This document shows, piece after piece, positions 26,801 through 39,216 of a DNA stretch of 64,000 nt. Numbering within the stretch: the stretch's first letter is position 1; each line of letters opens with the position of its first letter. This DNA is from Mesodorylaimus sp. YZB2_4 (lineage: Eukaryota > Nematoda > Enoplea > Dorylaimida > Dorylaimidae): assembly GCA_030248295.1 (NCBI GenBank), contig JASANH010000626.1, positions 1,240,001-1,304,000 on the forward strand, in the 5' to 3' direction. A model generated the notes under the pieces. The model was not told the DNA's origin. It saw only the letters and a program-made list of their open reading frames with translations, and searched no databases. The translations under genes were made by a program, and so were the position numbers.

Positions 26801-29800
26801 CGATGACGAATTGAACGACATCAAGTCCTCCCGACTGTTCTCGAACTTATGCTGCTGATGTAAATGATGCAACTGTAACTCCAAACTCTTCATCTGCTCC
26901 AAAGCTGAATGATAATCATTTTCGACACTTTTCAATTTCTTGCTCAGCTGAGCCTTCTCCTCGGAATGGCGCTCATTCTCTTTCAAGATCGAATCACGCT
27001 CCGACATTACCCGACGATATTCGGTCACCACGCCCTCGTGCTGTTGCCTTAGCTGCTGATAATCGGCCTCCATCGTCTGACGCCAACTAATCAATCTTCA
27101 ACAAAGACCACCAGTTGACGTCCTCGCAAAACCATAAAACTCATAAACACCTCTCACCTCGTCCTGTCGGCGCACGCATCTTCGTATTGTTGTTTCAACA
27201 TTTCGTTGTCATTTTGGAAAAAATCGCGTTCCTGAACTATTTTGTGAAGTTGTTGACAGACGGCTTTTAATCTCGAGTCCAGCGAATTATTGTTCATACG
27301 CAGCTCGTCCATTTCTCTTCTCATTTGACACGTCTCGTTTTGATTGGACAGCAGGGCCACGCGGAGATCGGCGTTCGTGTTGTCCAAATATCGACATTGG
27401 TCACGCAATTTGTCCCTTTCGATTCTCAGCTCTTCGTATTCCTCCATCAGTTTCGACGCTAGTTCCCCCGGTTGCCGAGATAAGTCACGGGCCTGTTGCC
27501 GAAGATCGTCCACTTCCGCCTGCTTACTTTGCACTTTGAACTGCCACTCCGTGATCTGAAGAAAAGAAGAATGGGACCTTAATTTTATTAGCCCCGCCTA
27601 GCCGACTCGCCCCCGTTTCCCCTCGAGATACACCCCAGTCGATTCGCTGCCATACTTCAAAAAAACCTCCTCTGAAAAACCAAAAAAGCAGCAGCTGCAC
27701 ACGCGTGACTTATACCGCCTGCTTGCCGCTATAAATTTTTGCATTTATATACGTCGGAGAAAAAAGCATCAATCTGGAGAATACCCCTTTGAGATTGATA
27801 ATCTTTCAACGAAGCTGAATGGACCAAAGCGAAAAAAGTCATTTATGACGCAATAGCTGACCTTGTTCCGCGTTCTAACACTAGCCGCAGGTACACCGTG
27901 CCTCCCCGCCGACCAATAGGTACTCCGAGAAATCACGAAACGTCGTGCACAACAAGAACGCAGGCGCTTCCTTTTCGAATATGAAATTAGCGTCCACCAA
28001 GCAGCAATATGCTCGTCTCGGCAAGACTCAATCGGACGCCGAGCACCGAGCAAAGACTCCGCGACTCTGCTCGTCCAAGTCCGACAATGTACAACCTTGC
28101 GCCCGCCTTAATTATGCTCTCGCCACGAGCGTGACATATCCATAGCTGCAACGAAGACCGATGCAAAGTAAGCGCGGGCACAAAATCAGCTTCGCATACT
28201 TCATTGACGAGCCACAGAGCGCATTAACGGCCGCACCGGCCTCAATTATTCACGAATACAAGGTTGCCGTTTCTATGGTTTCAATGAAAAAGAGCTTCTA
28301 GTATGTACTTTGTGTACCAAAGCACCATCTTCTCCCTTTCGCCGTCTTGAAAGCACAAATGGACAAGAGTATGTAGACAGCTCTCTGAGCTCGCCAAACC
28401 AACTGCGGCCTAAAGTGAGGTTAATCGAGCGTAGACTCGGACTAGCTAAGACTCGGCCGATCGACCAAACAACGGGTCGCCATAGGACGGGCCCAGCTGA
28501 TACTGATACCCGCCAGCTCGCTCAAAGCCAAAGCTCCCCCCCGTGCATGCACACAAATCACGGCTCGATGAGGAGCTGTGACAAAAAATACCGCTTGGTT
28601 GCCCCCAACGTGCAGCCTTGATCAAAAGTGCAATATTTCACGCCACGTTTCCCAACCAACCGGCAATCACGCTACTCGCAGGCACTTCAAAGAATGTCTG
28701 CACGTAAAAAATACAAGACGAAACACAGGGGGCTTGAGTCACTTGCACCCGAGCTGCCTCGATGGAAACCAACGGCAGCAACCAACCCCGCGGCCATCCA
28801 ATCTGCATACACACGAATACATCAAAGTGCAGACAGCACCCACACATAAGCAGCCAAGCAGCAGCTGACATTTGCTGCACTTAGCTTCAATTTTTACCTG
28901 TCTTTCCAAGGCTAATCGCTGTTGGCAAGCAGCATCGTACTCGGACTTGATACGAGTCAACTCGGAAGTGACATTGGCCAAATCGACGTCCTGGCGGCAC
29001 TTTGCTGCTCTGCACAACTCCAACTGATGCAAGACGGCTTGATAATCGTTCATTGTCGCCTCGTGCTTTCCTCGTAATTCTTTCAGTTCTCGTTCCACGT
29101 TTTCCAATTTCAATCGCAGCAAAGCCACTTCGGGGGCCGTACCGGCGAATGACCACCGGTGCGTTTTATCTTTGCCCAAGGCGCTATCGAAGGCTGTGCT
29201 TGTGGTTAGTTGCGTCAGTGGCAGATCACGTTCGCTGCCGCCGGACGCCGTCTGCTTGCATTCCTCTAGCTGCTGGTAACCACCGGCGCCCCCGTGACGC
29301 AACAAGGGCAACCCGCCGCAACCACTGTTGGCCGACGCATTACGAACTCGGGCGAACAAATTCGACGTCGGAGTCGTTGATTGAGCACCAGCGGCCGGCG
29401 GGGTCGACGGCGAAAAATAGGGTGGCGCTGGGTAGGACGAGACGGGACTATAGATGGAACGCATCTCGAATGGTCTCATAACATTGCCGCCACTGCTAAC
29501 TTGCATCCACTCCAATGCCAACATCCGGTGCGACGAGTCGGTTCCGTCCAAACAACTCGTCTTGCTATCGTCCCTCGTTTCTTGGCCCAAAACGGAACTG
29601 GCGATACTATCGATCTCCTCTTTCTCGTCTCCGCACGCCCCTGAATCTGGTATCAGTTCGTTTTTACCAGAAAAAACTTGACCAACCTCGCTCGAAGAGT
29701 CTTCGTATTTTAGCACGGTCGACGACGTCGGTTGAAAACCAGTTTCACCTTGGACCAGTAAATCGGTGAAACCCATCTTCGATCTAGGTCCCGCATCTTC

Positions 29801-31262
29801 CACTGAATTGACGCCCACCCCCGGTGGCGTCGTTTCGTCGGCTCTCGCGCTCGTTGATGGACCGAGCGTCGACAAAAAAGGCGGTTCCAAAACGAAATCG
29901 GTCTTTTTTATTGTCAAGTCCTCTTCGTCCTCGTCGTCATTTGGAAGCAGTGGTGGTGGCGAACTTTCGGGCGGAGGTGGCAATCCAGCCTCCAAAAGTG
30001 GACAGTCGCCTGAAACAAGATACTTTTGATATATTACTCGCACACACCACCCCGCGCACTGCCCTAGGCCTGTGAGTGAAATCTAAATGGCATCTCACTC
30101 TTATACTCAGCTGGGCCGTAGGTGCAACTGCGTCAATACAACACCTGCTGACACTCGTAGGAAGTCCGTACACAACAGCACGGATTGTCCACCACAAAAC
30201 CATATCGCCGCCATCACAAGAGAAAACGACACGCCTTGCAAGAAAGGACTAACCGGCGGCGGGGAAACGCAGTGGTAAAAACAAGCCTCGTCCGCCTGAC
30301 CCAATGGCAATAAACGACGGAGTAAGCGCAGCCTCCTTTGAACCACGTTTCCTCTTTCAGTCTTTCTAAATCTAAGACGATGCACGAATGGCTGGGGGAA
30401 AGCGTAAGCACCCTAACAGCTCCCACTGGTACGCTGACACGCAGTTAGTCGTAATTGAATACTACGCCAATTCGCTGAGCAAAAAGATGGACATTCTCTG
30501 AAGACGACGTAAAAGGAGAAAGCGGCCGAGCGCAGGTCTTCGTCGTTAGGCCACGTCCAGCACCCGTTCTGCCGTAATTCCTTTCCTCCCTAACAGCCCC
30601 CAAGCCGCCACCGTTGGGGATGGAAACGGTGATGGGTGTTGGAAAAGCTTAGGCCGCCTCTCCATCTAACTAGCCTACGGATCTTCGATTAAAATCAAAT
30701 CAAACGAGATTTCCGGCCTCGTTTTCACCAGCGCACTAGACCTACTTGAGCACGCACGACCCAGACCAAACGCTTAATCACATAACCTGCGCGTGATCGC
30801 CATACGAATGCACTGCTGCTGACCAAGACTGACAATGACCAAAGCGGAAACCCAATAGAGCCCAAATTGAACTTTTTTTAATCAGCAATTTTCTGATCAA
30901 AGCGCAAAAAAGGAGAATCGGGAATTCCAATTCTGAAGCCTAGACTGCCCCGTTATGCGTTCTGGGAAACGATGCCGCAAGCTACACTATTTACACGCGC
31001 CACAAAAAAGGCAATATCGAGCACATAAAAGGGAATACGCTTGACCGCACTGCTCACTGTTTTCGAACCCAGTCAATCGAGAGAGCTCACCTGAATCATC
31101 CAATTGGGCATCGATCAAACTGTGATCGGTGGTGGGGGTTTCATCACAAACGTTATCGACAACTTGGTCCGAGTTTGTGTCGTCAACTGTTTCGGGCCCG
31201 ATTCCCGTTGAATCCTCTTTCTTAGAAGTATCAAGATCACTCCGCTCGTTCTCCGTCGCCAT
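20878..31262 (-). CDS. DLG5: Discs large homolog 5 (DLG5) MAGUK scaffold
   Basis: Membrane-associated guanylate kinase scaffold of cell junctions, polarity and Hippo regulation. Twenty-nine exons splice in frame to 2074 residues: 31091-31262, 28898-30009, 27158-27555, 26575-27095, 26304-26520, 26105-26249, 25914-26044, 25756-25855, 25629-25698, 25467-25570, 25043-25414, 24894-24982, 24536-24709, 24232-24480, 23393-24027, 23154-23338, 22852-23096, 22696-22796, 22544-22641, 22430-22486, 22318-22369, 22167-22262, 21991-22111, 21705-21934, 21548-21649, 21358-21488, 21193-21302, 21044-21138, 20878-20990. Order: acidic disordered N-terminus, coiled coil (exons 2-5), PDZ1 and PDZ2 (e.g. GVYVSRIKTGSPAA, AVGDRLVY), Ser/Pro-rich linkers, PDZ3 (GVFISAVEKDSLAARHGL), PDZ4 (GVFIDTVKES), SH3 (DLFYVRVTVDR), guanylate kinase-like domain (RPVLIVGALVDIL to the C-terminus KTLWILSSETL). 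I see no N-terminal CARD as in human DLG5. Introns 27556-28897 and 30010-31090 are long; nothing coding was recognised there. Confidence 0.95.
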
Positions 31263-33447
31263 CACGCCGATGCCACTACTTGAGCATAATGCAACCGATA
31301 GAGCAATGCGATAAGGCACGCGATGATTAGAGCGTAGAAGTAAGGCTGAAACAAAGAACAGCTTAGTCTTGTGCTCTCTTCAGCCGTAGCTGTTGCGCCC
31401 GTCGCCAATCTTATAAGCGTATAGCGCGATAAGACAACACCCAGAACTAACTAGCCACTAGGACAGCTACAGTCGAGGCCAGCCAGGTATATCGTCACGT
31501 CTGTAAAGAAAACACAAGGCGAATATAGTCGAATAGGAAAGAAAACCTTGCGAAATTGGTTGTCGCGGTAAAATGTATGCCTGAAAGGTTGCTACCTACA
31601 ACCAGTCTTGTACTATATATATGCCAAGCGTAAGACTGTACGGGCAGCCACCCACACTAAATCCGCCCAGTACACAACCATACGACAAGCAAAATCGGCC
31701 AGTTGGTCCGCGTATAAAGCAAGAGTGCCGAGTAAAACTTTTCAGCCACTGGTCGTCGCGACAACCATCCTACCAAACTCGACAGACGAATTGTCCGCTT
31801 TTCTTAGGCACAATTCGTCGGCGCTGGCCCGACAATGATCACACGACAAGGTAACGCACGGACGTGTGACAATATCGTAGCGTTTTTAAAAAGAAAATGA
31901 AGACAGCACTTGAACAACCGAGGTCACTCGTTCTCATGCACTGAACAGCGCCCTCTTTCAAGTGCACAGAAAACTATACATACAATCACAATAAAAGCGA
32001 AAACACGATGACGTACGCAAACCTTGTCTCTTTACAGGTTCAACGCAAACAAACCTTCAGAGAGTTCCCTTTTCAACTCTGACACCGCCTTTTCTTACCA
32101 ACGTTTCCACACAAGTAACACTTTCGCAAACACTAACTACAGTCATCGCAATCTTGCGGTCTACGTAAACACGTCCAACAGCCAAACGCGCCAGGCCATC
32201 AACGTTATCGTTAGATGGAAACAGTGTCGAACTCGACAGAGCCATTTAGGAATAAGGTATACCTATCACCCATTCCAATTCCCACCTCAATCTTAGCTGA
32301 ATGGGCACCAGCGACATATCCGGGCGGATAAAACAGGGTGGAAGTAGCCTAATCGATGTCACATCCAAGTGACAAGTTAAACTTAGTGAGGCACCACCAG
32401 TTCCCTCTTAACTTACCACAACCACGTCCACAATCACCAAAAGATTAAACCGGAACCAAAGTTCAACCGATAACAACCTCCTCTTCCGCCTACGCATTTG
32501 AAGAGTCCTATTTCACTTGCAAAAACCCGCATAGCCGATAAGTAATTGGCCCTTTAGCGCTCAATGAATAATAAAAATTAGTGAAAAGTAAACGAAAACT
32601 GACAACGACAGGCAGGCAGCTCGCTGATTCGATCAAATCGGCGAATCGAATCAAACCAAAAGGCACTTTTACGATGTGTACAGGGGTACGGATCCACGCG
32701 ACTAGACGTCCACCTGCGACTTCTTGCGACCGCAACGAAATTAAGGTGCGTGGTCGCTAGCTGCCGGGCAGCGCTCGTGCCTGGCGCTCTTTTACGATGT
32801 TAATCATGCCATGTAGATGACTCTTTGGAAAGCAGCTTGAAATCTCGAACTTATGCGATTTGTAATTGGAGAAGCTTCCGAAGTCATTTGAAAAGGCTGG
32901 CAGTGACCATTTTACTCGCTCTTGCAAAGAATTTCTTCAAACCGGTCATGAGGTTTGGGTCGTTCTCGAATTCACCCACTTTTGACGCAAGATCGAGGAA
33001 CTTTTCTCGAATTATATTTCGCGGAATCACATTACTGGTCTAAATATTCCACATTCAGCAATACAGCAAAGTACATAAAAGGGGCCTTTTTCTGCACCCA
33101 TGACCACTTTAGGACCAGCCCCAGACCCCATTGCAACATGACGTACTCCCTAGCATGGTTCCCAGCACCTTGCAAGACCAGAATTTGAGGAGGTTTTGAT
33201 GAGTATGAGGCAACCAACAAAAAAAAGGCCCCCCAACCAAAAGACGGAAGTCATCATTTGCGCACAGTTACTGGTAAAAGTGAGTTACAGATGAGGTAGT
33301 ACAGGCTGCGGACGGCATTGACGACACTGCAAGAATTTCTTGCGTCATAGAAACTAAATTTATTTAGGATGTTATCGCCAACTTTTGCTTACATATTTCC
33401 ATCATAGATCAATCACCAGATGTTCAATTTTTGATCCCTTCTTGCAG
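31263..33447. other. Head-to-head intergenic region between DLG5 and ATP23
   Basis: Upstream sequence of two divergent genes, so it should contain both promoters. I recognise no gene, RNA or clear core promoter motif. An acceptor-like TTCTTGCAG directly precedes the ATP23 start, which suggests a 5' untranslated exon further left. Confidence 0.5.
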
Positions 33448-35484
33448 ATGTCTTCCGACAAGCCTGAACCGGATCAACCCGGGCTGCCAGCCTCCATATT
33501 TCCGAATCGAAACCCCGGACAGAGCGGAGAAACGTTAAAAGCTGGTATTGCGGCGTGGTACAGAAGTTTACTGATGACACCCCAAGAAGTATTCAAATGC
33601 GAGAAGCTTGTCCAGGATACTTTGAAACGTGAGTATGGCATTCTTGTCTTTTGTTTCCTTATTTGCCACTGTGTCCTTTCTAGATCCTGCGTTGAAGCTG
33701 TTGGTTCGAGCCATGGAAAGCTCAGGATGGTATGGGAATTTTAGTTTTTCGGAAATAGTGCCTCTCGATCTTCTAGCGTACTTTTGGGATCCCGATTAAA
33801 ATGGGCCGGGATTCCAAAACAGTCAAAGCCATGGTGTGGGCGGGGAATGGATAAGATTTATTCATTGTATGCGGGGGGTCAATCATGTGGCATAATATCA
33901 GCCTAAGCTAACCTAAGTTTGGGACCAAACGGCAAAATTGCCAAAAATTTTGCGAATGACACCAACATTGAGACAGTGTAAAGTTGCTAATTCTATGAAT
34001 ATACAGGTACTAACGACAGGTCGGGATCACTTTTTTCTAGATCGGGTTTTTTAGCGTTCTTCTCATTTTGTGTGCGAGCCCACTTTCCTCACTAAAGCAC
34101 GCTTTTCAGTCATACAGCTTTTTGAAACTTGTTTTCCTATTATAATGATTATAAACTGAAATTGATCACTAAATACGCAGTCTCTGCAAGCCCAAACATG
34201 GATGAGCCATGCTAGCTTTCCTCCCGACCCTGGAGTTGCGCAAAGAGCTGGCACAGACAGTATCTTCCAGCCTAGCATGCTTTCGCCTATTATTTATGCA
34301 GAATCCTGATCAGGATCCCGACCTATCGTTAGCAGACACTGAAACCACCCCTTTTCTGTAGACTGCTTGTAATTATGGGCTGTTTCGATTGGACGAGGCA
34401 GATAAGACTTTTTGCATTCCAAGTGATGTCAACTGCCAAGACCTCCCTTATATACAGCACAGGGCCCGACCCCAACCAGGATTGGCAAAATCCCGATAGC
34501 CTGTGATCCTGAAAGAACGGTACTGGTTTTTTAAAGGAATAGCAAACGTGAAGAGAAGACTAATTTAAGTAATCTCTAACAAACCTTGGTCGGTATATCG
34601 ATTCGAAAGATAGTCTGGTCTTTGTCTGCGAGGAAAAATAGTGCAGGCCACTCCCCAGGCAAGGGTAACTTGGCTGTGACTCCTCAGGGTGTGTCCCCAA
34701 TAACATGTATCAGGCAGATGGGCATGAAGACACGCCGAGCACACCCAACTTGTTCTTTCCTTTCCAGTCGCTTCAATCCCAGACGACACATTTCATGCGA
34801 GTCGTGCACGTCCAACCGCGTGCTCGGTGCCTACGATCCCAAATACAACCAGGTAATTCGACGCCCACTTATTCCGTCTCCCTCTCACCCTGTCCGTTCC
34901 AGGTCGCTGTTTGTGCCAACATTTGTGTAACCCCTAGCGAGATGTACTCGGTAAGCTAGACCTCTATTTATCATTGTGCGCTGACATAATCTGATTCAGG
35001 TTCTCGGCTACAATATGCTCCAAATGTTCGACGCCTGTCGAGCACACGTCGATTTCCGCAACATCGATCACGTTGCCTGCACAGAAGTAAGCCCTGCCGA
35101 ATTATAGTTATCTTCTAGCCTCGTCCAAACTCGCCTATTTCAGATCAGGTCCAACAACCTGTTCGTGTGCGGGACTTATACCGAAGGGCGAAAACGCGGT
35201 GGCGCTCCCTTGCTGAATTACGAAGGCAAACAGCACGTTAGTAACTAATCCCTTGCTCTCGCCCTACCCCCTCACTTCATCACCTGCTTCAGGAATGCGT
35301 TCGCCAACAAGCAATCATGTCAGTCCAGCAGATGCTCAATGTCGATGAGCCAACAGCACGTGCTGCCGTCGATCGAGTCTTCAGTCGATGCTATTACGAT
35401 TTAGAACCATTCGGACAACGATTCGAAAACGAGAAAGTGGCCGAAATTCTTTACGAACGGCGGCGGAATTACGGTTACTATTAG
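33448..35484 (+). CDS. ATP23: ATP23-like mitochondrial protein with degenerate protease motif
   Basis: Homologue of the intermembrane-space metalloprotease and ATP-synthase assembly factor Atp23. Seven exons splice in frame: 33448-33628, 33684-33729, 34768-34852, 34903-34950, 35000-35086, 35144-35236, 35293-35484, giving 243 residues. Family-typical blocks: CEKLVQDTLKRHPALKLL, HISCESC with GAYDPKYNQVAVC, FDACRAHVDFRNIDHVACTE, IRSNNL, HECVRQQAIMSV and RVFSRCYYDLEPFG near the C-terminus. Where the family has the zinc-binding HELIH before A-F-D, this protein reads Y-N-M-L-Q (residues 124-128) followed by M-F-D. Both zinc His residues and the catalytic Glu are therefore absent. In yeast, the chaperone role of Atp23 in ATP synthase assembly does not need protease activity, so a retained chaperone function is possible. 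Intron 2 (33730-34767) is 1.04 kb. The gene is convergent with RSBN1, 306 bases away. Confidence 0.9.
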
Positions 35485-35538
35485 GTCACCATCTCGCTAG
35501 GCATCTATAGTTTTGCTAGTTAAAAAGTGCCCTCATCA

Positions 35539-35544
35539 AATAAA
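35539..35544 (+). terminator. Polyadenylation signal of ATP23
   Basis: AATAAA lies 55 bases after the ATP23 stop codon, at a typical distance, in the short gap before the convergent RSBN1 gene. Confidence 0.75.
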
Positions 35545-35790
35545 CCATAAATTCATATTACAATGATTTGCCACAAGATAAAATCAACATAAAGCTGAGT
35601 TGAAAGCCAGGCCTCTTATTATGGCCATTTCTCAGAACAAGAACTCGCCTATCGCGTCGTTCGATCAAAACAATTTTTATCCTTAATTTCAATATCGTTG
35701 CAATACTTGAATAGCCTATTCTACTCGCACAAGCCCAATCAACAAAACAGTCAACATTCACAAACTCGATCAGGACATATACTTACTGCA

Positions 35791-38700
35791 CTACAGTCCA
35801 ATGCCCACCGTCTGGCCATCGGGTTCGGACTCGTAGTAACGTTGCAGGCGAACATGCCAGGCAATACTAGCCACGGCCGATAGCGTCCGAAATTGGTGCA
35901 CGACATTGCGCGGCAGAAAATAGATGTCGTTATCGTACAACTGGAATTTGGCATATCGAATACCTTCCCGACGTAACAGATTCAACTTAGCCTCGTCCAC
36001 CCACTGCACACATTGCGATACAGGCGGTTCGAACAAGTCCAATTTCAGACGATCAACAACACGACGAAAATCGGCTGCGTGGAAACATACTACATCCTTA
36101 ACCACACGATTTTCGGTTTGCCTAAAATAATTGAGTTAGAATACAACCAAAAAGAAAAACTTGAAATCATACTTTTTCCCGCAAGTAATAGCTTTTAAAA
36201 TTCCAACAGCCGCCGTTGTCCTCCTTTCTAAACCATCCCCGACATGATCGGCGTGACAAGGCGTGCGGTCCTCGTATAAAATTTCTCGTTTTTCACTCGC
36301 TCTCATTGGCACAGCGTAGGATAATCTCTTCAGTTCAGACCCAGTGCCCCTAAAATATCATCAGATATGACCCCTTTAAAAACGGCAATTCAATACTTCT
36401 TACTTCTTTTTCTTCGTCGGACTCTGTCCGGTGGTCTTGGGTAGCTCATCGGTCGGAATCATCTGTTCTCCAGGTCGAACCCACACGATCGGACCGTCAT
36501 TACTCAAAGAACGATGCGCCAACCGGACGGAAGCCCATTCGCCCCATGGCATCATCGGTGTCAAGAAAGGACAGCTGAAATCAGTGCGCATACCAGTACT
36601 TCCCTCAGTTCCCTGCCCCCCCTTCCCAACCAAAACCAAACGCCAGCCACTTACCTCTCCAATTTATCCAACACTTCCGGACAGTAGTCACCGCATTCTT
36701 CCTGCTTCGTCCCAACTAAACTAATGGACATCAATGGGCCGGCTCGGAAAGTGCCGCACTCGAACGTTTCATGAACACGCTGTCGATAACTGCTGAAACT
36801 GGTCGTCTCGATATCTTGCTTGCTGTTCAAACTACCCACTTTCACGGGCATATGGCCGTATCGGCGACCAAAATATTCCACTAAATCAGGCAAAAATGAC
36901 GCCGCCCCGTGAACGATTCCAATCACGTGCTCGGGAAATCCATTCTCAGGCGATTCCTTCAAAGTGAAATTTAAAAAATAATTTGCGAATCGACGAAGCT
37001 CTGCCGACGTCAACGAAGCCAACTCGTCCGCGTACGAACGTACGATAACAGCCGATCCCATCGAATGATGTTCGATACGAATTAAACGACGGAATTTAGT
37101 TTCTTCATCCATGGCCGGTTCTGAAATCATGGCGGCCGATAGTGCGAGATGACGACGAGATTGCTTATTCTCGTAAAAATATGCTTCGTAGGAGCAAATG
37201 TCAATTTCCTCTTGCTCGTCCTCGTTTTTAGTCTCCACTTCGGGAATCGAAGACACAACTTCAAGCACATCTGTCTGACATTCCACATCAGCCCAAGTCG
37301 ACAATGGCCATGTCTGTGTCTCAACAACGGAATAAGCTTTGCTTTCAGTTTCCGTTTCACAGTCACTTCGTGAAATCGGATCGACTTGCGTTGCTATCGA
37401 ACTTTGATGAAACCATGAACAACCCGCTTGACAATCGAAATCAGGACCATCGTGACTTGGTAATCCAGAAGTCTGGACGCTCGAGTCGTTGACAACTGGA
37501 GGCGGAGTCGGATCGACGTGGAACTGCACGACATGGCTGGATGCATCTAAGCGAGGCCGCGTACTTTCCGTTTGCATGCAGGCATTAAATGTTTCGGCCT
37601 TTGGCGAAGGAGGGGGCGGCGATGTGCACTGATGAGTACGAGACACCAGGCAATCAGTATCCACTGAAATATGCTTGAATTTCTTCTTGGGCGGGACGTA
37701 AGTGTCGACAAGTTTTGGCGATACACGTTCACGCTCGCGCTCGTCGGGAGTCATGGCTGTTGTTTCTTCGTCGCTCACTTGTAAATTAGCGTCAACTGAC
37801 GAAATGTCATTCATTGGACTCGAGAACCCGTTTTCAGCTAAGGACGCCGCGCGAGTGATCCCATTGCTAGCAGATTTGGCCAAAGATCGGTCCGATGATA
37901 GATAAAACGAGCGCGACCGGCTCACACGACCGCGAGGACGGCCGCGGGGACGACGACCCGGTGCATGTTGAGACTTGGTATGGTAAGCGGGAAATCCTGG
38001 ATGGCTGCAATTCGTAACTGGAGCTGACAGCGGACCAGAGAAATCTGAAAAGAGCAGAAACTAAAACATTTACGCTTTAACATAAAGGATTTCTCACGAC
38101 TTACCATATTCATTAGCGGCCACTGCTGAGCTAATTTCGCTGAGATCCACGCTGGAACGGTGATCGCTATCAGGATCCTCAAAAAGATCGCATTTTTTGT
38201 CATTTTCGTTAGCCAATCCGTCTTCCTTCAGAAAAACATCGTCCATGCTGTTTCGTCCACTTTCTCTTCCTGACTCGTGATCGCTGGAACGATGACGATG
38301 CCGACGACGGAAAGACGGGCAATAAATTTTTGGAATGCGAATAGTAATCGAACGGGCCAACGGGTCTTCTCTTATCGTCAACAATCCGCCACCTTCGAAA
38401 TCATTTTCGCTTTTACTAATCTTTTCCGCGTCAGACCCGATTATTGTCTCGGTCATTTGGGCTGGCGACGAAGAAATTTCGGGTTTGATATTGAATCGAA
38501 AAGCAGACATAGGCTCGTGGTCTTCCAAGATTTTATCACTTTCTTCCTCTTCGGCGATTTTATCCTTCACGAACGGATGCCCGATATTCGAAACACGATT
38601 TCCGCGAATTCGTCCGCGTCGTCCACGACTCCAAGTTCGGCGTGTGTCCTTTCCGCTGCTATTCAGACCCGGTAAGCGATTGCGCGGTCGAATGGCGCTC

Positions 38701-38924
38701 GAATTTTTTATTTTCAATGCAGTCTTGCTCTTACTTTCCATAGCCGATCGACGTCTTGTCAACATGAGCGATTTCTGCGGCGTTTTTGACGTCATGCTTC
38801 GCAATACACGTTTTTCAATTGGTGGGAGTTTCGGAATCGGCGCCGAAGCAGCAACGGCCACTGGTATATCGATAATTGTTTCCGAAACGTCCAACATCGG
38901 GCTGGAATCAGTCACCGAAGCCAT
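35791..38924 (-). CDS. RSBN1: RSBN1 (round spermatid basic protein 1 / KDM9) homologue
   Basis: Chromatin protein related to C. elegans DPY-21 and mammalian RSBN1, reported as H4K20me2 demethylases with a JmjC-type fold. Five exons splice in frame: 38105-38924, 36655-38044, 36404-36574, 36173-36349, 35791-36121, giving 962 residues. The N-terminal half is basic/acidic and disordered, with an Arg-rich segment ([10 protein letters not shown]) and an AT-hook-like RPRGRPRGR encoded near 37925-37955. The conserved C-terminal half contains [105 protein letters not shown] and [27 protein letters not shown] supplies the H-x-D pair, and the later VHQF/AWH histidines are candidate metal ligands. The start is the first in-frame ATG. 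Confidence 0.93.
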
Positions 38925-39216
38925 ACGCAAGTATTTTAAGGAGCTCCTACAACAGCAAGCACAACTATTTATTTACCGCATAGGCTTCTAGGTTTCATAG
39001 TAGTACTGTAAACTCGTAAACTTACAATCAACAAACAATAAAAATCAATTGCTGCGAAAACGGAAAAAAGCAAAAAATCAAGTCGCTACACCCAAAATGA
39101 CGGTCAGATGAGAAGTCATGACCACAGAACTGTCATAAATTTTTAACACTCACGACCAGGCAAGACGAATGTAGCCTATACTTTTCGCAGCGCTTACGTA
39201 AACCACCCACTAGCTG

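Noticed and set aside
33730-34767. Additional exons in the large ATP23 intron
   Set aside because: Exons 2 and 3 join in frame, and the intron shows only scattered GGGATCC/CCCGA words and repeats.
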